Source: CALESS01 sp041741455
GTDB lineage: Bacteria > Chloroflexota > Anaerolineae > Anaerolineales > Anaerolineaceae
Direction: 5' to 3'
DNA: 64,000 bases
Assembly: GCA_041741455.1 (NCBI GenBank)
Contig: JBGSJZ010000018.1
Coordinates: forward strand, 120,117-184,116
Positions 34,616 to 43,439 of the stretch are shown piece after piece. The notes beneath the pieces were generated by a model that had not been told where the DNA came from, ran no database searches, and saw nothing but the letters and a program-made list of their open reading frames with translations. Position 1 is the stretch's first letter. Each line of letters opens with the position of its first letter. The position numbers were made by a program, and so were the translations under genes.

Positions 34616-35329
34616 ATGAAGCAGTTTGCCGGTTTCCCGGCGGGTAAAACCCACCTGACGCCCATCCCAGCCCAGTTCTTCAGCGAGCTGTTGCCAGAGA
34701 TCGACCACCTGGGGGAGTTGAAGGTGACGTTGTATGCCATCTGGTTCCTTGATCGCCAGGAGGGCGAGATGCGCTACTTAAGCTACGAGGATTTCTGGGC
34801 AGACCAGGCCTTTGTCAGCGGACTGCGCACGGCAGGCAGCGACCCGAAGATCGCCCTGACGGATGCATTGGGCCGGGCGGTGAAGCGCGGCAGCCTGTTG
34901 CTGGCCTTGCGCACAGATACAGCGCCTGAGCAGGCTTTGTATTTCCTTAACACAGTGCGCGGCCGGGCAACGCTGAAAGCCTGGCAGGAGGGCAAGTGGC
35001 AGCCAGACCTGGAGAGCCATCTGCCGGCCGGTTTGAAGGATGAACGCCCCTCAATTTATAAATTATATGAAGAGAACATCGGGCCACTGACGCCGATGAT
35101 TGCCGATGAACTGCGCGACGCCGAGGCCACCTACCCGGTGGATTGGATTGCGGATGCCATGCATGCCGCAGTAGTCAACAATGCCCGCACCTGGGCGTAT
35201 GTGCTGGCGATTCTGCGCAATTGGCAGGAAAGAGGACGGGATGACACATATCGACGAGACGCTCCGAAAACTGGCCGAAAAAGCCGGAAAAGCCGAAAAG
35301 GCGAATTCGACGACTTCATCGAGCGCTGA
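34616..35329 (+). CDS. DnaD-like replication initiation protein
   Basis: 237 aa. The C-terminal half has the DnaD/DnaB2 signature: IYKLYEENIGPLTPMIADEL near residue 143, then ARTWAYVLAILRNWQERG near 195, matching the Y-x-x-x-IL-x-x-W-x-x-x-G pattern. The N-terminal ~110 residues would be the winged-helix part (LLPEIDHLGELKVTLYAIW). It likely helps recruit helicase loader and DnaB to origins or restart sites. It starts 3 bp after dnaB, and its last 89 bp overlap the next gene in another frame. Confidence 0.85.
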   Translation: MKQFAGFPAGKTHLTPIPAQFFSELLPEIDHLGELKVTLYAIWFLDRQEGEMRYLSYEDFWADQAFVSGLRTAGSDPKIALTDALGRAVKRGSLLLALRTDTAPEQALYFLNTVRGRATLKAWQEGKWQPDLESHLPAGLKDERPSIYKLYEENIGPLTPMIADELRDAEATYPVDWIADAMHAAVVNNARTWAYVLAILRNWQERGRDDTYRRDAPKTGRKSRKSRKGEFDDFIER

Positions 35330-36677
35330 GCAGGGGGTGGGTTTTAATCTGCCAGGCGACCCGAATTGCCCGCTTTGCCACGGCATTGGCTACATCAGCC
35401 AGGATCTGCCGGTAGGCCACCCAGATTTTGGGCGGATCAGTGTGTGTTCCTGCCGCCAGCGCGAGGTGGCGCAAGGCGTACATGCCCGCCTGCAACAGAT
35501 GAGCAACCTGCAGGGTTACACCTTGATGACTTTTGAGAATTTCTCCACCCAGGGACGGCACGGCCTGCCCAAGGCCCAGACCGACTCGCTCGAGTTCGCC
35601 TACAAACAGGCGCGCACCTACGCTGAGCAACTGGATGGCTGGCTGCTGCTGATGGGTCCGTATGGAACCGGCAAGACCCACCTCGCGGCGGCAATCGCCA
35701 ACTTTGCTCTCTCCTACGGGGTGGAAACCATCTTCCTGACCGTACCCGACCTGCTGGACTGGTTGCGTTATTCGTATCAATCATCGGATCTCTCGTTTGA
35801 AGATCGCTTTGAGGAATTACGCAACGTACACCTGCTGGTGCTGGATGACCTGGGCACCCAGAACGCCACTGCCTGGGCGGAGGAGAAGATCTTCCAAATT
35901 GTCAATTACCGCTACCTGAACCGCCTGCCGACCGTGCTGACCACCAACCTGGGGTTGGATGACCTGGATGGCCGGATCAGCTCGCGCCTGCAGGACTCTG
36001 ATCGGGTGACTTTGGTGCGCATCAGTGCGCCGGATTACCGGGCGGCGATGCGCGAAAACCTGCACCCGCTGCTATCCACGCTGGAATTGCACGCCAGCCG
36101 CACCTTTGAGACCTTCAACCTGCGTCAGAACGAGAACCTGACCCTGGAAGAACGGGATAACCTGAGTAAAGCCCTGCGCCGGGCTCAGACCTATGCCGAA
36201 AATCCGCGCGGCTGGCTGGTGTTCACCGGCAGCTACGGTACCGGAAAAACCCACCTGGCGGCCGCGATCGGCAACCACCACATGTCCCGCGGCCATACGG
36301 CAATATTAGTGCCGGTGGCGGATTTGCTGGATGAGCTGCGTGCCACTTATGACAAGACCAGCCGCACCTCGTATGACACGCTGTTTGAGGAAGTGCGCAC
36401 TTGCCCGCTGCTAATCCTGGATGATCTGGGCACGGTCAATGCCACACCCTGGGCGCTGGAGAAGCTGCGCCAGATCTTCAACTACCGCTCGGTGGCGGAA
36501 CTGCCAACGGTCATCACCACCACGCTGCCAATGGAGAAGATGGACCCGGCCCTGGCGGCGCGCATGTTGAACGGCCAGTTTTGCACGATTTTTGAACTGA
36601 TTGCCCCGCCCTACCGGGTATCGCCAGGGGGGGCGGAAAAGAAGCGCAAGCCGCCGCGCGGAAAAATTGTGGCATAA
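35241..36677 (+). CDS. Tandem DnaC/DnaI-like helicase loader ATPase
   Basis: 478 aa from ATG 35241, preceded by AAGAGGA and lying inside the 3' end of the DnaD-like gene (89-bp overlap). Residues ~43-72 have a Cys-rich motif (CPLCHGIGY ... CSC) that may bind zinc, as in DnaI. Two complete AAA+ ATPase modules follow: Walker A GPYGTGKTHLAA near 139 with LLVLDDLGTQ, and GSYGTGKTHLAA near 331 with LLILDDLGTV. Normal DnaC/DnaI loaders have one module. The operon with dnaB and the DnaD-like gene supports a helicase-loading role. The duplication is the notable point. Confidence 0.88.
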   Translation: MTHIDETLRKLAEKAGKAEKANSTTSSSAEQGVGFNLPGDPNCPLCHGIGYISQDLPVGHPDFGRISVCSCRQREVAQGVHARLQQMSNLQGYTLMTFENFSTQGRHGLPKAQTDSLEFAYKQARTYAEQLDGWLLLMGPYGTGKTHLAAAIANFALSYGVETIFLTVPDLLDWLRYSYQSSDLSFEDRFEELRNVHLLVLDDLGTQNATAWAEEKIFQIVNYRYLNRLPTVLTTNLGLDDLDGRISSRLQDSDRVTLVRISAPDYRAAMRENLHPLLSTLELHASRTFETFNLRQNENLTLEERDNLSKALRRAQTYAENPRGWLVFTGSYGTGKTHLAAAIGNHHMSRGHTAILVPVADLLDELRATYDKTSRTSYDTLFEEVRTCPLLILDDLGTVNATPWALEKLRQIFNYRSVAELPTVITTTLPMEKMDPALAARMLNGQFCTIFELIAPPYRVSPGGAEKKRKPPRGKIVA

Positions 36678-36739
36678 ACATAACGAGAAACCACACAAAC
36701 CCACATGATCCCGGTTAAGAAAGTTGTGTAGATAAAAAT

Positions 36740-36778
36740 TACCCGAAGGATTCGATCATTCCTTCGGGTAGTTTTTTT
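36740..36778. terminator. Bidirectional Rho-independent terminator
   Basis: Perfect 11-bp stem (36740-36750 with 36760-36770), 9-nt loop, plus-strand T run 36772-36778 and an A run upstream that serves the minus strand. It separates the loader gene from the convergent VIT-VWA gene. Confidence 0.9.
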
Positions 36779-36805
36779 AACTGCGGGGGAAAAACTGTTC
36801 GGAGG

Positions 36806-39313
36806 TTATGCCTGATCAACCAGCGCTTTCCAGACGGCAGCCCATTCTGGGGGGAACCATTGGGCAGGGTTGCTGGTGATGGATAGTTTCTGCCCGGCCA
36901 GGGCAGCCAGGCGCAATTCGTCGGCAGTGACAATCTGGCTGGTCTGCAGCAGGGGTTCACCAGCCAACAGGTGGCTCAGCAGGGCATTCTCTTCCGGGGT
37001 GATGTTCGGCTTTAACTTGGTCTGTACCCAGGCGATATCCGGGTTCTGTCCGAACGAGCGCTCCAACTCGACCAGGGCTTGCAGGCGGGCCAGTTCAGCC
37101 AGACCGGATGCCGGGTGCTGACGCAGCCAGAGCGAGGCGCGTTGGATGGCAACCCGGAAGCTGCCGCGGGTGGTTGTTTGCCCCTGGCGCAGGAAGAAGA
37201 GCAAGGCGATGGCGGTGTGCTCCACATCCTCCTCCCAGCAGCCGTCCAGCTTTTGGGCGCGGGCCAGCAGGCGCAGTAAATCCTGCGGGTTGGCGGGCAG
37301 TGCTGCCTCTGTATCAGAAACATGCTGAGGCCGTTTGCGCATGAAGGCGGGCAGATCCATATCCGGGGCGATGGAATAATCAACGGACATGTTCATGTCT
37401 TTGCTTTGCTTGCCGCGCGGGGATGGGGTAGGTGGCATGGAAAGGGAGACCATCTGCGACATCAGAGCGCGTGGATGACCACTAAAACCGGCGATTTCCA
37501 GGCCTTGCGGCAGGGGCTGGGAAATTCGTACCCGGCGGGGTTTGCCATCCGAAATCCGGCTGTCCCGGTCGATGGCGACAAAGGCGGTGTAGGGGCTGGC
37601 CAGGTGGTAATCGAGTGCCAGGCCGATAATTTCGCTGCGTGACCGCTCGGAGGATTTGCCTTCCTGCTGGCTGCGTTCGATGAGGGTATCCAGGCGGGCC
37701 TGGGCCCAGGCGTGGGTAACGGCCGGGTTGTCCGCGGCATAGGGCAGGCCGAAGTGGATCTCCATTGGTTCACCAGCTCGTTGACCTTTCAAGGTTAGGC
37801 GCTGGGTATAGTCGCCGGAGGTCTTGATGCGCCCGGTCACCACCACCGGCTGGCCAACATAGGCATCTGGCAGGGGACTGGGATAGATATCCCAGAGTTT
37901 GACATTCTCAGCAGAGAGCTGCAGGTCGGTCAGGGCGGGGAAGGCCAGGCGATCTTGGAAGCGGATGACGGCGCCTTCGATATCCTCATCCAACTGGAGA
38001 AACTCGCTGGTGCCGCGGCCGAGGGAGGCGATGCGGCTGAGTAGTGGGCGGTTGACGGACGGGCCGATGCCGAAGGTGAACAGGCGGGCGGAACCAAGCA
38101 GACGATTGATCTCTCTTAAAGAGCGCTCGTCCGCTGAAACTGCTCCATCCGTCAGGAAGACCACATAGCGCAGTTTTTCAGCGTTGGTCTTGCTGAAGGT
38201 CAGGGCTTCGTGCAGGGCGCCGACAATCTCAGTGCCGCCGCGGCCTTCAACCATAGCCAGGAAGCGGTCTGCGGCATCCACCTCGGACTGGGTAACCGGG
38301 GTGAAGGCGGGTTTATACCACTCCACCACGTTATCGAACAGTTGAAGGGCGAATTCATCCCCCGGGTTGAGGGTACGCAGGCAGGCGCGCAGAGCGTTGC
38401 GGGCCTGGGCAATCGGTTGGCCGCCCATCGAGCCAGATCGATCCAGTACAAAGATAAACTGGCGCGGTAAAGGCTCGGTCGTTTCACTGCGAATGTCCGG
38501 TGGCTGCAAGATGGCCAGGAAGTAGTCACCGTTTTCGCCGGTCGCCCGCCAGGCAGAGAGGACATTTTCGACGGTTGTCACCGGCAGCCGCAGGACGAAA
38601 TCGTGATCCGGCAGGGCAGGCGAGGCCAGGTAGATCCGCAAGCCGCCCTCGCGGGTTTCTTCAATCGCCAGGTGGTGGGACGGACTGGTCGGATCGCCAT
38701 AAGGCAGGCCGGGGTGCAGCAGTACCTCGATGCTCACATCGCCGATGCGCTCACCAGGAGTGGCCAGCGGGGCGTCCACGCCATCGCCTTCCTCGGGGTG
38801 CAGCGGACTGTGGTATTTTGGGGTCAGGCCCATCGGTAAAACGAACTCGTAGGCGTTGTCGTCGAACTTGATGCGCTCGTGGTAGCGGAAAATGGCGTAG
38901 ATGGCTTCCCCGGGCAGGACATTAGCCAGTGAGACGGAGTAAAGACCTTCCATACGCTGCTCGGCCAGCCCGGCCTGTTGACCCTGCTGCACGGCATCTT
39001 CATAGGCACGGCGGGCAGTTTCCAATTCCTGTAGCTCGCCATGGATGACCCGGCTGCCAAGGCGGATTTCAAAACTGGAAAGGGCGGCGGTGTGAGGTAA
39101 GGGAAAGAGGTAGGTTAGCTCGGCTGGCTCGCGTAGCGGGTTGGTAAAGTGCTGGGTGACACTGACATCAGCCAGCGGGCCGGTGATTTCGGCTTTGACA
39201 ATGGTATGCTCGAGCGGCAGTGAGCTGGCCAGGTCGCCAGAAACGATGAGGCAGCCAGGGAAAAGGGAGTCAGTTTTGGGGGTTGGAGGTCTTTGAAAAC
39301 GTGATTTAGACAT
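36806..39313 (-). CDS. VIT and von Willebrand factor A domain protein
   Basis: 835 aa from ATG at 39313, preceded by AGGAGA. Residues ~15-145 form a VIT domain (ITGPLADVSVTQHFTNPL; LTYLFPLPHTAALSSFEIRL). The VWA domain (~285-460) has an intact MIDAS start DRSGSMGGQP near 291 and LTDGAVSADE. The C-terminal third includes a helical region (AQKLDGCWEEDVEHTAIALL) similar to other VIT-VWA proteins. No signal peptide is evident, so it is probably cytosolic. The architecture resembles inter-alpha-trypsin inhibitor heavy chains and PARP4/vault-associated proteins, but the bacterial role is unknown. It follows a MerR regulator gene by 53 bp on the same strand. Confidence 0.88.
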   Translation of the reverse strand: MSKSRFQRPPTPKTDSLFPGCLIVSGDLASSLPLEHTIVKAEITGPLADVSVTQHFTNPLREPAELTYLFPLPHTAALSSFEIRLGSRVIHGELQELETARRAYEDAVQQGQQAGLAEQRMEGLYSVSLANVLPGEAIYAIFRYHERIKFDDNAYEFVLPMGLTPKYHSPLHPEEGDGVDAPLATPGERIGDVSIEVLLHPGLPYGDPTSPSHHLAIEETREGGLRIYLASPALPDHDFVLRLPVTTVENVLSAWRATGENGDYFLAILQPPDIRSETTEPLPRQFIFVLDRSGSMGGQPIAQARNALRACLRTLNPGDEFALQLFDNVVEWYKPAFTPVTQSEVDAADRFLAMVEGRGGTEIVGALHEALTFSKTNAEKLRYVVFLTDGAVSADERSLREINRLLGSARLFTFGIGPSVNRPLLSRIASLGRGTSEFLQLDEDIEGAVIRFQDRLAFPALTDLQLSAENVKLWDIYPSPLPDAYVGQPVVVTGRIKTSGDYTQRLTLKGQRAGEPMEIHFGLPYAADNPAVTHAWAQARLDTLIERSQQEGKSSERSRSEIIGLALDYHLASPYTAFVAIDRDSRISDGKPRRVRISQPLPQGLEIAGFSGHPRALMSQMVSLSMPPTPSPRGKQSKDMNMSVDYSIAPDMDLPAFMRKRPQHVSDTEAALPANPQDLLRLLARAQKLDGCWEEDVEHTAIALLFFLRQGQTTTRGSFRVAIQRASLWLRQHPASGLAELARLQALVELERSFGQNPDIAWVQTKLKPNITPEENALLSHLLAGEPLLQTSQIVTADELRLAALAGQKLSITSNPAQWFPPEWAAVWKALVDQA

Positions 39314-39366
39314 GAGAATTTCTCCTGTTGTGTAGATTTGGGTCAACTTGCAAACTGAAAATTGCG

Positions 39367-39789
39367 TTACTTGTCAAAAATTTGGCGGGCAGCAACCAGC
39401 AGTTCCAGCACCCGGGAACGACGGGCAGCGTTTAGGCTGGCCGGGATGACCAGTTGGATACCGCCGGGCAGGTCATAATGCAAATAGGTTTCGGCGCGGG
39501 CAGGCTCTTCGGGTAGGGCCGGAGTTGTCTCAAGCGAGTTCAACAAGCGGATGCATTCATCTACGGATAGGGCATGGAACTTCTGGCGGATTTCATCCAG
39601 GCGCAGGCCCTGGCGGCGCAACAGGGGGATCAGGCGCAAGCGGGTCAGGTGCTCTTCTGAATAATAAGCGCCTGGTCCGGCACCGACCGGTGGGGGCAGC
39701 AGCTCCTGGCCGGTGTAGAAGTGGATGGTGCGGCGCGGCAGCCCGGTGCGGTCGCACAAATCCTGGATGGTGTAACGGGTTTCGTCCAT
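39367..39789 (-). CDS. MerR-family transcriptional regulator
   Basis: 140 aa. The N-terminal winged helix reads YTIQDLCDRTGLPRRTIHFY, followed by YYSEEHLTRLRLIPLLRRQGLRLDEI, as in MerR. A short C-terminal part follows, with no Cys cluster typical of metal sensors. It heads an operon with the VIT-VWA gene, and a perfect dyad overlaps its promoter, so it probably autoregulates and controls that gene. Confidence 0.9.
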   Translation of the reverse strand: MDETRYTIQDLCDRTGLPRRTIHFYTGQELLPPPVGAGPGAYYSEEHLTRLRLIPLLRRQGLRLDEIRQKFHALSVDECIRLLNSLETTPALPEEPARAETYLHYDLPGGIQLVIPASLNAARRSRVLELLVAARQIFDK

Positions 39790-39806
39790 AATTGTCTCCT
39801 GTTATG

Positions 39807-39845
39807 TTACAGTGTTATTATAGCACTGTAATTATTAAATGTCAA
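39807..39845 (-). promoter_or_regulatory. Promoter and operator of the MerR/VIT-VWA operon
   Basis: On the minus strand TTGACA (39845-39840) and TATAAT (39822-39817) are spaced by exactly 17 bp, about 28 bp before the ATG. A perfect dyad TTACAGTG-N9-CACTGTAA (39807-39831) covers the -10 box and start region. Classical MerR activator sites lie in a 19-20 bp spacer; here the placement over the -10 box suggests repression. Confidence 0.8.
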
Positions 39846-39940
39846 CAATCAATTTTCCAGGCGATTTTTCGAAAGCCTCAAGGGTATAATCAAGGGCTAA
39901 CTAGCCTGAATACAAATCCAGAAAGGAAAAATGGATTGAG

Positions 39941-40516
39941 ATGGCAATGCAGATGACTCCTGAAGCCCAGATTCGCATGACTCTGGAAACCTTCCAGAAT
40001 TATTACACCCAGCGCGATCCAGTCTTGCTGCCCGAGTTCCTGGACCTGATGGCCGAAGACCTGGAGGTAATCGGTACTAATGGGGTTCATCCGGGAGAAG
40101 GAGAGTGGCACCTGGATCGGAACTCTGCCCGGGAGATTTTTATTGGCGATTGGGAAGGCTGGGGGGATGTGCGCCTAGATCTATCCAGTGCCCGCATCCG
40201 GGCCCATGGCGAGGTAGGTTGGCTTTCCTGCGCGGGTATTGTGGAGATGAAGATTGAGACAGAGAAGGGCTTTAGCGATTACCTGTCGTTTATCAAAAAG
40301 TATTTAGACACAGAAGGGCTGACAGCCGAACAAAAACTGGTCTATCTGCTGCGTGGCGGTACAAACACCCTGTATGAACTGCGGCGGGGAGAAAATTTCA
40401 TCTGGCCGTTCCGCTTCACGGCCGTCCTCAAATGGGAGAGTGCCGGTTGGAAGTTCCAGCAGATGCAGTTCTCTTTCCCAACCATCTATTTTCCGGATGC
40501 CCGCGTCTTGGAGTAG
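39941..40516 (+). CDS. NTF2/SnoaL-like protein
   Basis: 191 aa, AAAGGA upstream. The pattern of an N-terminal helix (TLETFQNYYTQRDPVLLPEFLDLM), a short acidic helix and a long antiparallel sheet (WGDVRLDLSSARIRAHGEVGWLSCAGIVEM; FRFTAVLKWESAGWKFQQMQFSF) fits the NTF2-like/SnoaL-like fold. Such proteins are ligand-binding or small enzymes with varied roles; no catalytic set can be assigned. Cytosolic and monocistronic, with a terminator downstream. Confidence 0.7.
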   Translation: MAMQMTPEAQIRMTLETFQNYYTQRDPVLLPEFLDLMAEDLEVIGTNGVHPGEGEWHLDRNSAREIFIGDWEGWGDVRLDLSSARIRAHGEVGWLSCAGIVEMKIETEKGFSDYLSFIKKYLDTEGLTAEQKLVYLLRGGTNTLYELRRGENFIWPFRFTAVLKWESAGWKFQQMQFSFPTIYFPDARVLE

Positions 40517-40645
40517 ACCAGAGTTTACTGATTCTGCTTTGATCCAACAGATGCGCTCAGTTTGGTCTTTTTTCGGAAGCTTTGTGAAGACCGGTGCAAA
40601 CGGTTAGATTTTCATGCGTGGCCTATGAGAGCGTAAACAGCTTTT

Positions 40646-40689
40646 CATGCTCAAGCGTATTCATGTATATGCTTGAGTATGATTTTTTT
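40646..40689 (+). terminator. Rho-independent terminator after the NTF2-like gene
   Basis: 11-bp stem with one G-T pair (40646-40656 with 40671-40681), followed by a run of T at 40683-40689. It also excludes the more upstream in-frame start of the next gene. Confidence 0.8.
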
Positions 40690-40726
40690 CGAAGGAACAG
40701 GGTACAATATTGGTAAGGAGTATCCT

Positions 40727-42076
40727 ATGAACCGCATTACCCGTGTGTTTGTGTTGTTTGGTTTGCTGATCTTGAACCTTGCCCAGGTAGCCCAGCCTGC
40801 CTCGGCCCAATCCGGTTCAACACCGCAGGTGGTGGTGTTGACCGCCAAAGGTGCCCTGACTCCGGTCATGGTCAATTATATTGACCGGGGGCTAACTGCG
40901 GCGGAATCGCGCAGGGCTGAAGCGGTAGTGCTTCAACTCAATACACCTGGCGGCAGCACGGATCTGATGGATCAGATTACCGCACGCATCCGCAGAAGCA
41001 CGGTGCCGGTGGTGGTGTACGTATCTCCGTCCGGGGCGATGGCCGGCTCGGCTGGTACGCTCATCACGCTGGCCGGGCACGTGGCAGCCATGGCGCAGGA
41101 TACCACAATCGGCGCAGCCAGCCCGGTGGGTGGTTCCGGGGAAGACATCGGCGAGACGATGGAAACCAAGGTCAAGGAGATCATGAAAGCCAGCGTGCGC
41201 AACCTGACGGCGGATCGACCGCTTGAAGCGCAACAACTGGCTGAGAGCATGATCGAAGAGGCCAAGGCAGTGACAGTGGACGAGGCACTGGCAATCGGGC
41301 TGGTGGATATCAAAGCCCGCAGCCTGGATGGCCTACTGGAGCAACTGGATGGGCGGGTTGTGTCGTTGGAAGATGGCGAGCGCACCTTGCGCACCCTGGA
41401 TGCGCGGGTGGTGGATATTTCCCCCAACCTGCTGGAAGAAGCACTGGGCTTTTTAACGGATCCTAATATTGTTTTCCTGCTGCTTTCGGTGGGGGTGCAG
41501 GCGATCTTGATTGAACTTTCCAGCCCAGGTGGCTGGGTGGCCGGGTTTATTGGCGTGGTCTGCTTGCTATTTGCGGTGTTTGGCCTGGGTATCCTGCCAG
41601 TAAACTGGTTCGGCATCCTATTCCTGGTGGTGGCCTTTGTGCTGTTCATCCTGGATATTAAGGCGCCCACACATGGGGCATTGACGACGGCTGGGGTCGC
41701 GACGTTTATCGTTGGGGCCCTGGTGCTGTTCAATACGATCCGCCTGCCGGGCTCGCCAGAGCCGGATGGTGGGGCGATGGTCTCAACCCCGCTGGTGATC
41801 GGCACGGGGGTGGTGATCGGCCTGAGCTTTTTCGCCATTGTGTCGATTGCCCTGCGGGCGCAGCGGGCGCCGGTTAAATCTGGGCGGGAAGCAATGCCTG
41901 GGCGGATTGGCACAGTACGGCGGGACCTGAATCCACGCGGCCAGGTGCAGGTGGCGGGAGAATTGTGGACGGCGCGCCTGGCGGATGGCGAAGAACCGCT
42001 GCTACCCGGAGCTGAAATCATGGTGGTTGAAGTGGATGGACTGGAAGTTGTGGTGAAGAAGTTTACGCGGAAGTAA
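40727..42076 (+). CDS. NfeD-family membrane protein with ClpP-like domain
   Basis: 449 aa from ATG 40727, preceded by GTAAGGAG. A signal peptide or anchor (residues 1-25, cleavage near ASAQS) is followed by a ClpP-class domain (~35-230) with the Ser region SGAMAGSAG near 103 and a downstream Lys-rich helix (ETKVKEIMKASVRNL), consistent with a Ser-Lys protease dyad. Residues ~245-390 hold several membrane segments, and the last ~70 form the soluble NfeD beta-barrel (GRIGTVRRDLNPRGQVQVAGELW). Long NfeD proteins work with stomatin-like partners at membranes; no stomatin gene is adjacent here. Confidence 0.88.
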   Translation: MNRITRVFVLFGLLILNLAQVAQPASAQSGSTPQVVVLTAKGALTPVMVNYIDRGLTAAESRRAEAVVLQLNTPGGSTDLMDQITARIRRSTVPVVVYVSPSGAMAGSAGTLITLAGHVAAMAQDTTIGAASPVGGSGEDIGETMETKVKEIMKASVRNLTADRPLEAQQLAESMIEEAKAVTVDEALAIGLVDIKARSLDGLLEQLDGRVVSLEDGERTLRTLDARVVDISPNLLEEALGFLTDPNIVFLLLSVGVQAILIELSSPGGWVAGFIGVVCLLFAVFGLGILPVNWFGILFLVVAFVLFILDIKAPTHGALTTAGVATFIVGALVLFNTIRLPGSPEPDGGAMVSTPLVIGTGVVIGLSFFAIVSIALRAQRAPVKSGREAMPGRIGTVRRDLNPRGQVQVAGELWTARLADGEEPLLPGAEIMVVEVDGLEVVVKKFTRK

Positions 42077-42111
42077 GGTGTTGCCAAACATGGATTTCCA
42101 GAGATCATTGA

Positions 42112-43041
42112 ATGGTTAATCGCACACCGACATTAGGTCATCTGGCAGCCTTCCTCACCATTTTCATCTGGGCAACCACCTTTGTTTCGATCAAAGTTTT
42201 GCTTGTTGATTTTTCACCAGTCGAAATCATGGTATTTCGGCTGGTGATTGCTTATGTTGTCTTGTTGATTGCTAAACCCCGCTTCTTCAAATCGCACAGT
42301 CTCAAAGAGGAATTACTTTTTATGCTGGCCGGCCTGAGTGGGGTAACGCTGTACTCGATTTTCCAGAATATGGCTTTGACTTATACGTTTGCAGCCAATG
42401 CGAGTGTTTTGATCTCGATCTCACCCTTCTTCATTGCCATTTTTGCATTTTTCTTCCTGAAGGATGAAAAACAGGGGCTCGAGTTCTTCATTAGTTTTGC
42501 CATTGCCATTCTCGGAATTTTTCTGATCAGTTTCAATGGCCGGATAGAGTTGAAATTGAACCCACTGGGGGACCTGCTTTCCATCCTGGCGGCTGTGGTC
42601 TGGGGCGTTTATTCGGTGACCATGAAGCAGATCAGCAAGTTTGGATACAACAATTTGCTGGTCACGCGACGGGTGTTTTTGTATGGCACAATTATTATTC
42701 TGCCGTTTCTCGGTTTGTTCAAATTTCAGTTGGGCCTGGAGCGGTTTGCTTCCCTGCCTAACCTGTTGAATATGGTATTCCTGGGCACCGCTGCATCGGC
42801 TTTTTGTCTGGCCAGTTGGAACTACGCAGTGGGAATCCTGGGCTCGGTCAAAACGGGAATCTATATCTATATCATCCCGATTATCACCATGCTGGCGGCC
42901 TGGTTGCTGTTAGATGAACGGATCACCTGGATGGCGCTGCTGGGGGTAGGCTTGATTCTGCTGGGGTTGCTGATTTCGGAAGGGAAGGTGAAATTGAGAC
43001 CTATGGACAAAGGCAGGCGGCTGATGGATGGGGAAAAATAG
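42112..43041 (+). CDS. EamA/DMT-superfamily transporter
   Basis: 309 aa with about ten hydrophobic segments in two EamA halves (AAFLTIFIWATTFVSIKVLLVDF ... ISFNGRIELKLNPLGDLLSILAAVVWGVY). Members export amino acids, nucleobases or other metabolites from the cytoplasm; substrate unknown. It starts 35 bp after nfeD. Its last 78 bp (42919-42996) recur as a decayed copy at 46461-46538, downstream of a three-gene module. Confidence 0.87.
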   Translation: MVNRTPTLGHLAAFLTIFIWATTFVSIKVLLVDFSPVEIMVFRLVIAYVVLLIAKPRFFKSHSLKEELLFMLAGLSGVTLYSIFQNMALTYTFAANASVLISISPFFIAIFAFFFLKDEKQGLEFFISFAIAILGIFLISFNGRIELKLNPLGDLLSILAAVVWGVYSVTMKQISKFGYNNLLVTRRVFLYGTIIILPFLGLFKFQLGLERFASLPNLLNMVFLGTAASAFCLASWNYAVGILGSVKTGIYIYIIPIITMLAAWLLLDERITWMALLGVGLILLGLLISEGKVKLRPMDKGRRLMDGEK

Positions 43042-43214
43042 CAATAGTTAAAAGCTATATTTATTGTAGCTGAAGTAGGGAACCTAAAAGTAGCGCTGAA
43101 GAAATTTAGCTGGAATTAATGAGTAAAATTTTGTTCAGTGGTATATTTGTCAGGTGCAATCTGCCAACAATGATATTTATTTGGTGAAATTCTTACCATT
43201 TGAGGAGAATGTTG

Positions 43215-43439
43215 ATGTCCATCCATTTATTTTTAGCAGATATCTTGCTGAAGCCGCAGGCTTATCTGGACCCGGGCTCAGGCAGCATGCTGATTCAAGG
43301 CCTGATTGCCCTATTACTCGCCAGTGGATTATTCCTCAAAGCCTTCTGGAGGAAAATTTTCCCCAAGAAAGTGAACAAGGACGAAATTGATTCAGTGGAT
43401 CATGACGAAGTAGATTCCGAAGATGATAGCAAAAACTGA
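43215..43439 (+). CDS. Small membrane protein with YLDPGSGSMLIQ motif
   Basis: 74 aa from ATG 43215, preceded by GAGGAG at a good distance; upstream in-frame starts are weaker. The motif YLDPGSGSMLIQ precedes one membrane segment (LIALLLASGLFLKAFW), and the tail is acidic. Small proteins with this motif recur, as I recall, next to sulfatase-like and methyltransferase genes; their function is unknown. The stop overlaps the methyltransferase start by 17 bp, so the two are translationally coupled. Confidence 0.75.
   Translation: MSIHLFLADILLKPQAYLDPGSGSMLIQGLIALLLASGLFLKAFWRKIFPKKVNKDEIDSVDHDEVDSEDDSKN

Noticed and set aside
40972..42108. 378-aa minus-strand ORF
   Set aside because: Antisense to nfeD; Ser/Thr/Pro-rich composition typical of a reverse frame.
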